Source of the DNA: Ophiodon elongatus | Taxonomy: Eukaryota; Chordata; Actinopteri; Perciformes; Hexagrammidae | DNA length: 64,000 bases | Reading direction: 5' to 3' | NCBI GenBank assembly: GCA_016806645.1 | Contig: JACSYO010001640.1 | Location: 543,001-607,000, forward strand | Shown here: positions 47,001 through 55,404 of the stretch, piece by piece | Position numbering within the stretch: position 1 is the stretch's first letter | Layout of the letters: every line of letters begins with the position of its first letter | Position numbers and translations under genes: made by a program | The notes under the pieces: model-generated | Databases searched by the model: none | What the model was told of the DNA's origin: nothing | What the model saw: the letters and a program-made list of their open reading frames with translations, nothing else

Positions 47001-47757
47001 TAACTTCTTCAGAAACAGCCTTCTCCCTCAGAGGTGGTGCAGTGGTCTAATCATCGTGTTATGGAGTGGCTGAGGGCAGTGGATCTAGCTGAGTACGCTC
47101 CTAATCTACGGGGCAGCGGCGTTCATGGTGGGCTGATTGTAAGTACTGTATTTTGAGCTTGTCTGCAAGTTTTCTTTACATACGTTTTCATGACAACCCT
47201 GTGGACCTAAATTTGTTGCTGTCATCTGCTGCCAAAATGCTCTTCAACAGATCCTGGAGCCTCGCTTCAGCTCAGAGACTTTGGCGCTACTGTTAAATAT
47301 TCCTCCACAAAAGACGCTGCTCCGCCGCCACCTCGCCACTGCCTTCTCTGCCCTGGTGGGACATCAGGCCACGCAGGAGAAGCGGGAGTATGGCAATGCC
47401 ACAGGCCATGTGCCCCTGACTACCACTGCTAAAGTAAAGGTAAGAGAACAACCTTCAATCAAAATGTTTCAGTGGTTGAAGTAGCATTAAATCTAAACTA
47501 TTTATTAATGGGTTAAACTTCTTTTGTGTTTTCAGCCAAAGAAGCTGGGCTTCACCCAATTCAGTCATCTCAGAAAGAGGAAACCTGATGAATCTGCGGA
47601 CTATATCTGTCCAATAGACAGTGGAGCACTGACAGTGAATGGGGTTTCTCGCCTGCCCTCTGCAGCACTTCGGGGCCTTAGCCCCACCTTGGACAGACAG
47701 GCTGTGAAGCAGGAGCAACTGGGGATGACAGCTCAAGCTAATGGCCCAAAACAATAA
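27898..47757 (+). CDS. ppfibp2: Liprin-beta-2, 23 coding exons (gene-level entry)
   Basis: Cytosolic scaffold; liprin-beta proteins self-associate through coiled coils and bind liprin-alpha through SAM domains, linking to LAR-type phosphatases, active zones and focal adhesions. Exons: 27898-27961, 28719-28957, 33377-33463, 34437-34550, 36289-36420, 38262-38546, 38850-38942, 40250-40361, 41181-41242, 41901-41979, 42144-42268, 42358-42425, 42513-42573, 42784-42922, 43805-43946, 44489-44617, 45374-45524, 45751-45862, 46153-46241, 46394-46516, 47013-47138, 47251-47439, 47536-47757. They sum to 2943 nt, 980 codons plus stop, with every phase matching. Coiled coil is about 107-420, the Ser/acidic-rich middle 423-600, a basic motif RRGGLRATAGPRL in exon 16, and SAM1-3 about 648-716, 729-790 and 809-880. 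Beta-2 rather than beta-1 is indicated by the start MASNASHMLEAALEQMD, by YQERLSRLEGDKESLILQ and by position next to syt9. Without exon 6 (95 aa) the length is 885, close to the roughly 876 of human PPFIBP2. Confidence 0.96.
28719..28957 (+). CDS. ppfibp2: ppfibp2 coding exon 2
   Basis: Residues 22-101, with LRALQLTEGLRAVLEGQ matching the LHLIEDLR region of liprin-beta. Acceptor TTTCCTTTAG|GC, donor GATGAG|GTGAGT, phase 0. Confidence 0.92.
29730..29761. repeat. (GA)n microsatellite
   Basis: About 16 GA units, in purine-rich surroundings (29620-29830), roughly 360 bp upstream of the candidate alternative first exon. Confidence 0.97.
30125..30172 (+). CDS. ppfibp2: Candidate alternative first coding exon of ppfibp2
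   Basis: ATG with strong context (A at -3, G at +4) opens 16 codons, MECDIDFYKHFAWLRK, ending exactly at a consensus donor AAAG|GTAAGA in phase 0. The next exon (33377) is phase 0, so a product with this N-terminus joined to VNLHSSG is possible and would skip exons 1-2. A caution is an upstream ATG at 30112 that opens a 7-codon frame overlapping this start. Supported by sequence only. Confidence 0.4.
31174..31461. mobile_element. hAT-like MITE with degenerate duplication
   Basis: Element 31182-31453 (272 bp) starts TAGGGCTGTC and ends GGGGGCAGCCCTA, with terminal inverted repeat TAGGGCTG. The interior has AATTAGTCAACTAATCATC, like the common TAGGGCTG...ATTAGTCGAC fish elements. Flanks are CTGGAGAG and CTGGATAT, matching at six of eight positions. 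Confidence 0.65.
31900..32830. repeat. Compositionally distinct intronic block, possible retroelement relic
   Basis: Sequence shifts from AT-rich intron to GC-richer text with CG dinucleotides (32280-32560: TTCGGACTCGTTCGGCGC, GGATCCGGGAATTCCGTG). It includes ACAGAGTTTATTTAAAAATC at its left. It looks inserted, perhaps a solo LTR or other transposon, but no ends, primer-binding site or protein motif could be fixed. Confidence 0.35.
33377..33463 (+). CDS. ppfibp2: ppfibp2 coding exon 3
   Basis: Residues 102-130, VNLHSSGNSESYQERLSRL and EGDKESLILQ, the highly conserved start of the liprin-beta coiled coil. Acceptor TTCTGAAG|GTAAAC, with the AG preceding a GT; donor TTCAG|GTGAGA. Phase 0 on both sides. 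Confidence 0.96.
34437..34550 (+). CDS. ppfibp2: ppfibp2 coding exon 4
   Basis: Residues 131-168 of the coiled coil: VSVLTDQVEAQWAKISDLQ and LNSTEEMLQQ. The exon begins GTGAGT right after ACACAG, so the acceptor looks like a donor; frame and homology settle the boundary. Donor CAGCAG|GTACAT, phase 0. Confidence 0.95.
35015..35090. repeat. (CA)n(GA)n compound microsatellite
   Basis: Six CA units run into about 32 GA units, roughly 280 bp upstream of a second candidate alternative start. Confidence 0.97.
35368..35376 (+). CDS. ppfibp2: Candidate micro first exon (Met-Asn-Gln) of ppfibp2
   Basis: ATGAACCAG is followed directly by GTATTA, phase 0. The next exon begins GAG CTC CTG (phase 0), so a short form MNQ-ELLHRTSLE is possible, starting mid coiled coil. 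The upstream 250 bp reads like 5' UTR, and it follows a GA tract with a TATA-like TTAAAAAG near 35098. Weak alone because only three codons are available. Confidence 0.28.
36289..36420 (+). CDS. ppfibp2: ppfibp2 coding exon 5
   Basis: Residues 169-212: ELLHRTSLENQKLNLLGEV and SYLKLKLADME, coiled coil closely matching human liprin-beta-2. Acceptor GACGACAG|GAG, donor GCAGAG|GTAGGG, phase 0. Confidence 0.95.
36421..38261 (+). other. ppfibp2 intron 5
   Basis: About 1.8 kb. The only structure seen is the perfect inverted repeat at 38019-38074, 190 bp upstream of exon 6. Confidence 0.8.
38019..38074. repeat. Perfect 18-bp inverted repeat (hairpin)
   Basis: Arms ACCAGATGAGACTAACTG (38019-38036) and its exact reverse complement (38057-38074) are separated by 20 bases. 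RNA from either strand would form an 18-bp uninterrupted stem. Confidence 0.95.
38262..38546 (+). CDS. ppfibp2: ppfibp2 coding exon 6 (probable cassette exon)
   Basis: Residues 213-307, TVVNFISELQEQMCRFQKE at the start (coiled-coil-like), then an acidic Ser/Pro-rich disordered segment. It is 285 nt, divisible by three and phase 0 on both sides, so it can be skipped without frame loss; human liprin-beta-2 as I remember it runs straight from exon 5 to exon 7 sequence. The donor GAAAGT|GTAGGC is weak. The alternative GAAGAAA|GTGTAG would break phase. Read-through gives a stop at 38574-38576. Confidence 0.8.
38850..38942 (+). CDS. ppfibp2: ppfibp2 coding exon 7
   Basis: Residues 308-338: GLLKELRILKDKVEHLEDQ, KLQYEKKLKATK, coiled coil. 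Acceptor CTGTTTTAG|GGC, donor AAAG|GTAAAA, phase 0. Confidence 0.95.
38943..40249 (+). other. ppfibp2 intron 7
   Basis: About 1.3 kb AT-rich intron; nothing recognised. Confidence 0.8.
40250..40361 (+). CDS. ppfibp2: ppfibp2 coding exon 8
   Basis: Residues 339-375 plus one base: AEISSLQQLLISKNTEIES then LHTQLLTRP, end of the main coiled coil. Acceptor CACCCACAG|GCA, donor GAGAG|GTAAGC, phase 1. Confidence 0.94.
41181..41242 (+). CDS. ppfibp2: ppfibp2 coding exon 9
   Basis: Residues 376-396: DQELQKLRTGMKSLVAANDE K, matching the DQEIQRLKMGMETLLLANEDK block. Acceptor CATTTAG|ATC, donor GAAAAG|GTACCA, phase 0. Confidence 0.95.
41901..41979 (+). CDS. ppfibp2: ppfibp2 coding exon 10
   Basis: Residues 397-422 plus one base: DRRIEELTLLLNQCKQFRE. 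Acceptor TTTTCTTCAG|GAC, donor GGCAAG|GTAATC, phase 1. Confidence 0.95.
42144..42268 (+). CDS. ppfibp2: ppfibp2 coding exon 11
   Basis: Residues 423-464, Ser/Glu-rich and probably disordered (RTPSSSSEEEENVLL). Acceptor TTACTGTAG|CTC. The donor GAA|GTGGGT is chosen because the neighbouring GG|GTACAA puts a stop into the next exon. Confidence 0.88.
42358..42425 (+). CDS. ppfibp2: ppfibp2 coding exon 12
   Basis: Residues 465-486 plus two bases, VSTSSSSSQQTSISSTQKD, a Ser/Thr-rich linker. Acceptor CATAACAG|GTT, donor TACAG|GTAGCG, phase 2. Confidence 0.88.
42513..42573 (+). CDS. ppfibp2: ppfibp2 coding exon 13
   Basis: Residues 487-507, TEPQTLSSSMNDLTNGPLQK after the split Arg. Resembles the SCSLEDLRSES block of liprin-beta-2, a likely phosphorylation segment. 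Donor AAAAG|GTATTT, phase 0. Confidence 0.88.
42784..42922 (+). CDS. ppfibp2: ppfibp2 coding exon 14
   Basis: Residues 508-553 plus one base, Ser/Asp-rich (SSSEIQSQKSPDGSEDGDSS), like the SGTESGPQSPLTPDGK stretch in mammals. Acceptor TTCATTCAG|AGT, donor CCAAA|GTAAAT, phase 1. Confidence 0.87.
42923..43804 (+). other. ppfibp2 intron 14
   Basis: 882 bp, nothing recognised beyond a short CAT-type run near 43550. Confidence 0.8.
43805..43946 (+). CDS. ppfibp2: ppfibp2 coding exon 15
   Basis: Residues 554-600 plus two bases, ending SFKRLWGK, equivalent to IKKFWGK of human liprin-beta-2. The donor GGAAA|GTGAGT gives phase 2 and joins the next exon as LRRTQSG. Confidence 0.93.
44489..44617 (+). 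CDS. ppfibp2: ppfibp2 coding exon 16
   Basis: Residues 601-643 plus two bases: LRRTQSGGLQAVDPDVSQ, FRRGGLRATAGPRLTRT, the conserved basic segment before the SAM repeats. Acceptor CCATACAG|ACT, donor ACACG|GTAAAC. Confidence 0.96.
45374..45524 (+). CDS. ppfibp2: ppfibp2 coding exon 17 (SAM1)
   Basis: Residues 644-694: FSQWTKEQVCGWLEDYGLG, QTLLSATPQDFEK, helices 1-3 of SAM1. Acceptor ATTTTAG|TGA, donor GAAAAG|GTCAGA, phase 0. Confidence 0.97.
45751..45862 (+). CDS. ppfibp2: ppfibp2 coding exon 18 (SAM1 end)
   Basis: Residues 695-731 plus one base: EMGMKNPLHRKKLQLALKAF, then LDYIWVTR at the start of SAM2. Acceptor ACCTCAG|GAA, donor CACCC|GTAAGG, phase 1. Confidence 0.97.
46153..46241 (+). CDS. 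ppfibp2: ppfibp2 coding exon 19 (SAM2)
   Basis: Residues 732-761: WLDDIGLPQYKDHFHEARVD, GRMIQYLTV. Almost identical to mammalian liprin-beta SAM2. Donor ACAGTG|GTAAGA, phase 0. Confidence 0.98.
46394..46516 (+). CDS. ppfibp2: ppfibp2 coding exon 20 (SAM2 end)
   Basis: Residues 762-802: NDLLTLKVTSQLHHLSVKCA, then FNPNCLRRRPGEE, completing SAM2 and the SAM2-SAM3 connector. Acceptor ATCACTCAG|AAT, donor GAAGAG|GTAAGC. Confidence 0.98.
47013..47138 (+). CDS. ppfibp2: ppfibp2 coding exon 21 (SAM3)
   Basis: Residues 803-844: SPSEVVQWSNHRVMEWLRAV, DLAEYAPNLRGSGVHGGLI. Acceptor CTTCTTCAG|AAA, donor CTGATT|GTAAGT, phase 0. Confidence 0.98.
47251..47439 (+). CDS. ppfibp2: ppfibp2 coding exon 22 (SAM3 end)
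   Basis: Residues 845-907: ILEPRFSSETLALLLNIPPQ, KTLLRRHLATAFSALVG, then PLTTTAKVK. Donor GTAAAG|GTAAGA, phase 0. Confidence 0.98.
47536..47757 (+). CDS. ppfibp2: ppfibp2 coding exon 23 (C-terminus)
   Basis: Residues 908-980 and TAA at 47755-47757. PKKLGFTQFSHLRKRKPDES, ADYICPID match the conserved liprin-beta C-terminal block; the remainder diverges, keeping only LRGLSP. Confidence 0.96.
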   Translation, partial: PKKLGFTQFSHLRKRKPDESADYICPIDSGALTVNGVSRLPSAALRGLSPTLDRQAVKQEQLGMTAQANGPKQ

Positions 47758-48744
47758 TTTAAAATACAGGACACTCCCCTCTCACTCACTCAGTAACTTT
47801 GTGAATCAGTGGAAATTCTGATGAAGAAATGTTCCCAAGATTTATTAATGTGTTGAATTGCTGGATGGGCTGTGAAAATGCTGTGTTAAGCAGGTGATGT
47901 TAATTGGTTGTTAATGTATTTTTAACCAGGTGTTGTTAAAACAATATTCATCAAAGGTGGTGATGAATGGTGACATTGTGTGAAAGCTGCTCTCTGCATT
48001 CCATATACATTTGGATTCCAAAGCTTATACTTTAGCTTTAAAAAACATTTTACGAACCATTTTGTATCTAAACTTCTGCAGATGTAGTTAGAATATTGGT
48101 GACATTTTCTTGTTATATATCTGGATTGACTGCAAAGTATAATAATTGACCAGTTACTAAGAGTGTCATTCATTCATCCTCTATGACTGACAAACAAATT
48201 ATTAAAAAAAATATAATAATTTTACTTCTTGATGGTTCACTTCTGCAACTTTGAATAAGGTTTGTTTGCATAGGAGTCTCCTATCCAAATAGTGCTTTGT
48301 TTAATAATATATTTGTGAATATGCAGTAATATGATCAAAACAAGTTCAATAGTTAGTCTTTTGTAAGTTTTGGAGACCAAATGCTTTTGCTGCCATCTGG
48401 TGCTTAAATGCTTACTACTGTCAATGAACAGCTTGATCATATTTATATTTATGGTCAATTATGGCTTATAGTAGTTATGTAACTAACAGATGTAGTTTTC
48501 AAGTTGATATTTTTCTAATTTTTTATTTCAGAAAAATATGAACATTGTTGCTGAATATTTCATAAAAGCCAGAGAGACACATCACTTCCTGATGATGGAT
48601 CTTAGGACCTTGAATGGACAGTCTATTGTTTGGTTTTGTTACAGCCCAGGTTGAAAGTGGACGAGCCTGAATAAGCGGTTTAATGTAGCTGACAAGACTG
48701 AAATTAATCTGCTTTGATTTTGTTGATGAGTTAATGAAAATAAA
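47758..48744 (+). other. ppfibp2: Putative ppfibp2 3' UTR
   Basis: AT-rich sequence from the TAA to an AATAAA at 48739-48744, which is followed by TGTCTTGTTGGTG, a GT-rich downstream element. Other AATAAA hexamers at about 49496 and 49736 could serve longer forms. Confidence 0.5.
48739..48744 (+). terminator. Candidate ppfibp2 polyadenylation signal
   Basis: AATAAA with a GT-rich element about 25 bases downstream. Confidence 0.5.
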
Positions 48745-48769
48745 TGAGTAAAACAATCAATGATTGTCT

Positions 48770-51700
48770 TGTTGGTGAATATTAACAGCTTCAATCTAAA
48801 TTTGGCTTGTTTTCACAAAGTTGAAAGGTTAGTGATTATCACGGTGAAAAAAATATAATACAACTTCACCAAAATACAATTTGGTGTTTAGAAGTATTGC
48901 CTGATTATATGGAGGTACTTGCAGACAGTTGTCCACTGAATGTTGTTGACCCCAGAAAAATGTTATTTAGTTTGAGTATACAGTCAAAGGGTCATCATGG
49001 CATAATGTGGTCCTTGAGACACCTGCTGTACTGGGGACTAAACAGAAGTAGTTTTGAGCAGTTTGCCAAGTTTTTATATATCTGTCTGTCTGTCTGTGGA
49101 CAGATTTTGTCACTGTGTCAAAACTGTGAAAGACGCAATCACAGACCTTTACATGTGTGCAGTTGAGTTTAAACTGTATGCTTAATTTGAAGATGGGTGT
49201 GGTCTGAGTAGGAGGAAGTGGGGAAGGGGCCATTGCACCCTCACTTAATGCCCCTGGTCTAATTTGGCATCGCTAGTGGTGTGATCCCATGGCAAGATGG
49301 ACTCTAATTTGAATACACTTTAACTATGTTTGACTATATTAGGAAACATCTTGCTAGACCATAGTACAAAAATAATACCATGTCTATGCCTCTTTGAGTT
49401 CTTTTTTAAAGTAAAGTATCTATTTTCTAAAAATGTTATTGGTTGACTGTAACTAGGTGCCATGTTGTGCTGCATAGCATTTTGGGGATTTCAAAATAAA
49501 TGCTTTTCTTCATAAGTAGCCCAAACCAGATCGTAATGTATCAGACATCATTGCCTTGATTAGGGCTGGATTTGCCTCTGGCTTGCTATTTTCTTCTTTT
49601 AACTAATTTCCACTTCATCTTATACTATGGCGTTGTAATTGTTAGGCACTTACTGTATTTGCCAAATGAGACAGAACCTGTATTAGAAGGAGTATTCTCT
49701 TTTACACTGAGGGCTGTAATGAAACATTTTTTTCAATAAATGACCACTTTCAGTCCTAGTGAATCTACTAGGATTCTGCTGGCATGTCTGTTAGTGTCGC
49801 AGACAGGGCAGGAGTCAGCTCCCCTCTAAACCCTCTTACGGAAGCACAGTCTCAATTAGACCAAACACAATAATTAGGAAATCTTTTACTTCTGCATGTC
49901 ATTAGCTTCCCAACAGAGAACATCCTGATCAATGATTACAAATGACAAGTTCATAAATAAATTAGTCCTGCTGATAAGTGTGTAACACAACTCAATTGAC
50001 CTATGTTAAATGGAAAATAGAGGACTCAAGGAAAGAGGATTGGGATGTGGGGTTTTGCAAATGGAAAATATAAAGGAGATAATTGTAATATAACATATGT
50101 ATTAATGTTTGGGAAATGTCTGATGCAATTTGATAAAGGGCAGCATACACATTTAAAAATAGTTAAAGGTTTAGAAAAGTGAATTGTTATTTTAAACCAG
50201 CAGATGTCAGTGTTGGCTGTGTATATGTCATGTCCCATGAATACTACTTCACAGTTAACTCAGTGAGGTATTCCACTGAGTATTTAGCTTGTTTGTCATT
50301 TTGCATTATTGTTTAATTTTTCTCTTTTTATACTGAAGGTAAGTGACAATGCCTCAGACCTCAGTTTACCAAAAGAACAGGCGGCGTGTTGGACCACATT
50401 ACTACTTTAAACTGGACAGATGGGAACATGGATCATGCCAGCACAAAGGGCATGAAAGGATTTCAATGTTAATCAAAAACTAGTTTTGAGTCGTATGTGG
50501 TTCCAAATGACAGTTCTCGAGATTGTGCATAGGTCATGTGGTTGATGGACAGTCCAGGATTAGAAACAGAATATAATGATATTAGAGGCAGTGTTAGACT
50601 CTTAGTCAGAATACAAACGATCAATCTCAAAAATACATACATGAATTAAAAAAATTAAATAAAATGGCTGTAAATGTTATCACATTTCTACATTTTTAAA
50701 CTGAGTTCTCCATTCTGTTGTGTGTGTTTATCTATGTGCATGTGGTAAGAGAGGATGGCATTGTTTATAATAGTGCATCTTAGCTAATTTCAGTAATGTG
50801 ATCCAGCCTCCACTAGCTGACAGCTTAATAGCTATTATTTGTGTCACCCTCTCTCATAATGCTTTAGCAGTAAATTGCTATGTGCAGGAGACTGTGGTAT
50901 GACTGACATCTTACCTTGTAATATGATACCTATTGTTTTAATTAAGTGAAAGCGATTGTGACATTTATTGGTTTCCAAGTTACTTGATAATTGCAGTATG
51001 AGAAAAAAACAGTAGAAATAAGTTATTATGGTTTACATTGCATACATAATTTGCAAATCCTTTGATAATGGTGATACATTATTCTCCCACTGAGACTATC
51101 ATTTCATTTGAATACATCAGAAATAAAAACACTGCATTGGTGATGCAACACAAACCCCCTCTTGGCAATGCCTGAGCCCTCACTCTTCTCTCTCCTGGTC
51201 TCTGTCTCATCTTCTTTCTGTGTGTTTCCGTGTGTGTATAAGAGTAATGTTTATTTATGCTGTATCAATTTTGCGTTGACATTTTCCATTTAAATTATAG
51301 AGGCCGACTTACATTCAGTTACCAAGGCTCCTTTCTAAGTAATGCCAGTAGCCAGTGTGTTAGCGCTTTAAGTCATCACCCTGTCTGTTTGATCTATGGA
51401 CTCACTCAGATGTCTTTAGTGGAGCGTAATCATGTTTTTATATGATGTCACTGGTCGTTCCTGTCATTAACTTGCCACCAGCTTGCCAGTTTGGGGAACA
51501 TATTCGATGTTAGGGTGGTGCATGTGTTGCGTACTCCCCATCCTGCCACTAAAGCTGTATCTGTCTCCAGCGCACCAGTTTGTTCTGACAGGCCTGCCAC
51601 AATGATGACTGCATCACCTAGATGCGGCTGAGCAGCTTGCGAGCCAACTCTGACACGCCGTCAAAAGGAGCAGCCAGCCGTCTGCATGAGCCTTCTTCTG

Positions 51701-53220
51701 CCCCATCAAACCTCAGAGCCCATCTCTTCCTGTACAGCCAGCCACCATCAACCTGGCTGTTTCTCTCTGTTTGCTTCCCATGCTGAGATCATAAAAATCC
51801 GGATTACATGTTGTTGTGTAGTATTTACTCCGAAATTACAGGAGCGATAAATCTCCTTGAATTATCTAAACCCATCACCATAGAAATTGTGACAGTGGCA
51901 GTCCAAAACAAGCATGATCTTATGTGATTTGGAGAACTAGAGTAGAAAAGCTTGGTTAGGATTAGCCCCACCGGCGCCAAGGGGCATTTTTATTGGGGGC
52001 AAAGGCCACTTGCTCCTTATCATGCTTAGTTGGTGGCCAGTCCATAGAAGGAGAGGCGAGACAATGTTGATTATGAGATAAGACAATTACAGGAACAAGT
52101 ATTAGATCAAGTATATCTCCAATCCACCAAAGACTGACAATTGTGACAAACAAGACTCCAGAAGCTTTGGGCCACAAGGACAATGTGACACCAAGATCAA
52201 CCTTTAGGGTCAAGGAACCCACTGTTGGCATAACAATAGAGATGGTGAAATATTCGCAAGTGATCTGAGACAAAAACAGGTAGACAGTGAGTAAAATGAC
52301 AAATTCTATCATAGTCAAGGAAAAGGATCTGGAAAATTTAGGCATAAACGACTGAAAAAAGGGAGTTGGGACTGTCCGCCTCAATGTCTGAATGGTTGTT
52401 CTGGCTGCCAAAACTATCATAAAAGTGCTGAAACTCAAAAGAGTTCACATGTCAGAGGAATGGAAGCAGTTTCCTTACCTCAGGCCATCATCATGGGTGA
52501 TCAAGACTGACATGCATCACCAGAAGCTTTCATGTCCAATGAGAACACCTGTCTGACTCTCTGGCTGAAAGTGAACAGAGGAATGCCATTGCAAATAACA
52601 TTTCATTATGTGCCACACAACCTCAGAAGACATGGTGGCATCATGTACCAAAGCAGGGGAAGAGATACTAAAAATAACGGATTATGAAGGTTTCTGTTGC
52701 ATTTGATAAAAAAATATATATATTTGGGAATCAAACTTCTTATGATGACTGGATTTCATGCTGGAGTGCAAAACTATTTGTTGTCTATTATAGACATTCA
52801 AAGCCTTTTTTTGTGGACCAACTGGGATACGATGACAGCTTTTAGAAGATGCACACAGAGGGTGAAGTTCTTTATGTGGGTTGGTTTATTCTGATTCTTT
52901 GGGGCCCAATACAGGGTTTCAAAGAGAAAGTCAATCAGTAGAGGTTAATGTGGACAATCTGTAAAGAGAACAGACGTTGAATGCAAAACACTCTTGAACT
53001 GTTGCAGAGTAAAATTGTCCTGCCAGTGACATGTTGTATGTGTTTATTTATACAAACTGTGCTGTGTGTCTGGCTTTTTTAACCATTAGTTGCCATACCA
53101 GTTACAATGTAGGTTTACTACACTAACCAGGAGTAATTGGCTCCCATTGTTTTAAACAATCAATTAAGAGCTGCTTGCAGAAGAGATACTGTGTAAGTAG
53201 GAACAGTGCTGCTTCATGAT
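48770..53220. other. Intergenic region downstream of ppfibp2
   Basis: No gene recognised. A 158-codon minus-strand frame (51962-52438) is hydrophobic but unmatched. 49790-49990 has homeodomain-type ATTA-rich text that looks conserved in style. Confidence 0.65.
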
Positions 53221-53224
53221 GAAA

Positions 53225-53450
53225 TCATGATAACATGCTCCCAATGACAATGCTAGCATGTCAATGTTAACAGGTAGTGTGTAAACCATGGTCTCCATCT
53301 CAGTTTAGCAGGTTAGCATGCTAACATTAGTTAATTAGTACTGAACACCAAATACAGCAGATGCTGAGCCAAATGTCACTAATTTTGAGCGAAATTGGTC
53401 ATAAACCAAAGTATGGACAAAATTATATTTTGACCTGAACAGACTCATGA
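53225..53450 (+). repeat. Teleost interspersed repeat (GCTAACATGCTAAC type)
   Basis: CAATGACAATGCTAGCATG, TTAGCAGGTTAGCATGCTAA, AATTGGTCATAAACCAAAG and TTTTGACCTGAACAG follow the order of a very common percomorph repeat as I remember it. Diverged and truncated. Confidence 0.65.
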
Positions 53451-54589
53451 CATTTAACTTCTGATGGGGACAGGCAGACAATACATACACACTGTTTTGG
53501 GCTATTGGTGATTCATTGAGTTCTGCAGTTGATTCTATATTCTCTTTTCTCAAGCATATGCTGTCAATGTAAAATTTGAATGCAGTTATCAAATATATAT
53601 GAACAATCTTCTCTTGACATGAGGGATTTTAAGAGAAAATCTCCAAAACCTCATACTTCTCAACTACAGTGCCACTACACAGTACACAATATATGTCTCA
53701 GCAAAGGTCGCACAGTTAAAGACAGAGACTATCCTCACCAAAAAACAACAGCATTGATTATTTGTTTAAAATGCTTAACACACCCTATTGTGTGCTTACA
53801 TTTTCCTGAAAAGCAACCTGTCAAGGTATTTGAGAAAATATCTGTATGCATTGGTTGCTTCTTCAAATGACCTGGTGTATAAATTGATAAATCAATTGAA
53901 GAATTATGCAATGTCATGGCCCATCTCTCATGGGAAGAAGTGTTTACAGTAAACCGGTTTCCCATGTACAAAGACACAGCTGCTATGCTGATCACAGATC
54001 AATCCAAGTGATCAAACAAAAACTCTAAACAAAAAGAAAAAAGAAAAAAAAGTTAATGCTACTGACAAAAATCCACCACACAAGGTCCATTTCTATCGTG
54101 CTTTAGAAGCTTTCAATCATGTCACATGGCATTCCTCAGCGGCTTGAGCTCAGTGGAGATTTGTATGGGTGTATTTTATTTCATGCAACCTAAATTTGCT
54201 TTGCAATACAGTTGCATGCTCCCTTTCTCAATCCTCCATTTCTTTAAAGATGTTCTGTACTGTGTAGGAGGATCCTCACAACCTTATAATGTTGTAAGTG
54301 GTGGTTAGAGTCAAAATAAAAGAAATGGCTGTTCTGGACACAGATGCTCTATTTTCAGTCTTTGCATGAACACAGGTCTCTAGAAACAGTACAGCTCACC
54401 ATCATTTCCCTCTGCACTTGTGATCTTCATGTGTAAGTTGATGTTATTGATGTTTTGGATGAAGTTGCTCATACTGGAGGAAGCTGAAAGTGTTGTACTG
54501 GGTACCAGTTGTCAGGTTGGCTGTCAGGTTTCCCCATTTCAGTCTTTGTATTAAGCTAGGTTTGCTTTTTTTCTTTAAATTATGTCTCG

Positions 54590-54736
54590 ATTATTAAACT
54601 ATGTTTATTGTTTTTATTATTTTTATTGTGTTATTGTTTTGTATGTCTATATTTATTGTTATGCACCTTTCACCTAGTCAAATTCCTTGTATATGCAATG
54701 TACTTAGCAAATAAACGATTCTGATTCTGCTTGCTG
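54590..54736 (+). mobile_element. LINE 3' end fragment
   Basis: A T-rich stretch followed by CAAATTCCTTGTATATGCAA, TACTTAGCAAATAAACG and a short ATTCTG tandem (GATTCTGATTCTG). This matches the 3' terminus of teleost L2/Rex-type LINEs as I recall them. Confidence 0.6.
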
Positions 54737-54967
54737 TAGTCCTCTCATCTAACTCTCAGTATAAGAAAATATGTTTATTTCCCAAAATGTTAAACTTTTC
54801 ATTTACCTTAGGGGCGGCAGATCAGCATACACTCAATTATTTTTTGATTGATCATATGAGTTATTTTGAAAGCACTGACAAATGGCTATTTTGTCATTCA
54901 GGTTCGGAAAGACTTGTATTGATAGTATTTATTCCTGAATACACCATGTACTGTGGTTTAAAGAACC

Positions 54968-55283
54968 ATTCCATTCCATTATCCAGACCGCTTATCCTAT
55001 ATAGGGTCGTGGGGGCGATGGAGCCGATCCCAGCTGACATTGGGCGACAGTTTATCACAGTGCACATATAGAGACAGACAACCATTCACACTCAAATTCA
55101 CACCTACGGGCAATTTAGAGTCTCCAATTAACCTAAGCTGCATGTCTTTGGAATGTGGGAGGAAGCCGGAGAACCCGGAGGGAACCCATGCTGCCACGGA
55201 GAGAACGTGCAATGGGATCGAGGACCGAACCCGCGCCCCTCTTGCTGTGAGGTGACAGTGCTAGCCACTACACCGCAGTGCAG
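54968..55283 (-). mobile_element. tRNA-headed SINE-like repeat, inverted
   Basis: On the minus strand it starts CTGCACTGCGGTGTAGTGG, a tRNA-like A box. It continues TCACAGCAAGAGG and a B-box-like GGGTTCGGTCC, then CTCCGGCTTCCTCCCACATT, CAAAGACATGCAG, GGTGTGAATTTGAGTGTGAA and TCAGCTGGGATCGGCTCCAT, ending in GGATAAGCGGTCTGGATAAT. This order is that of an abundant teleost SINE. An internal segment before TTTATCACAG appears deleted. Confidence 0.85.
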
Positions 55284-55404
55284 TTTTAAGAACCTCTTGT
55301 ATAAATGACATGAATGTATTAGAGATGGGATACATTACATCCCATCGCTTAAACATCCTGTTTACAATCTTCAAAAACACACAGCAAAGGGGCTGTTAGA
55401 TGAA

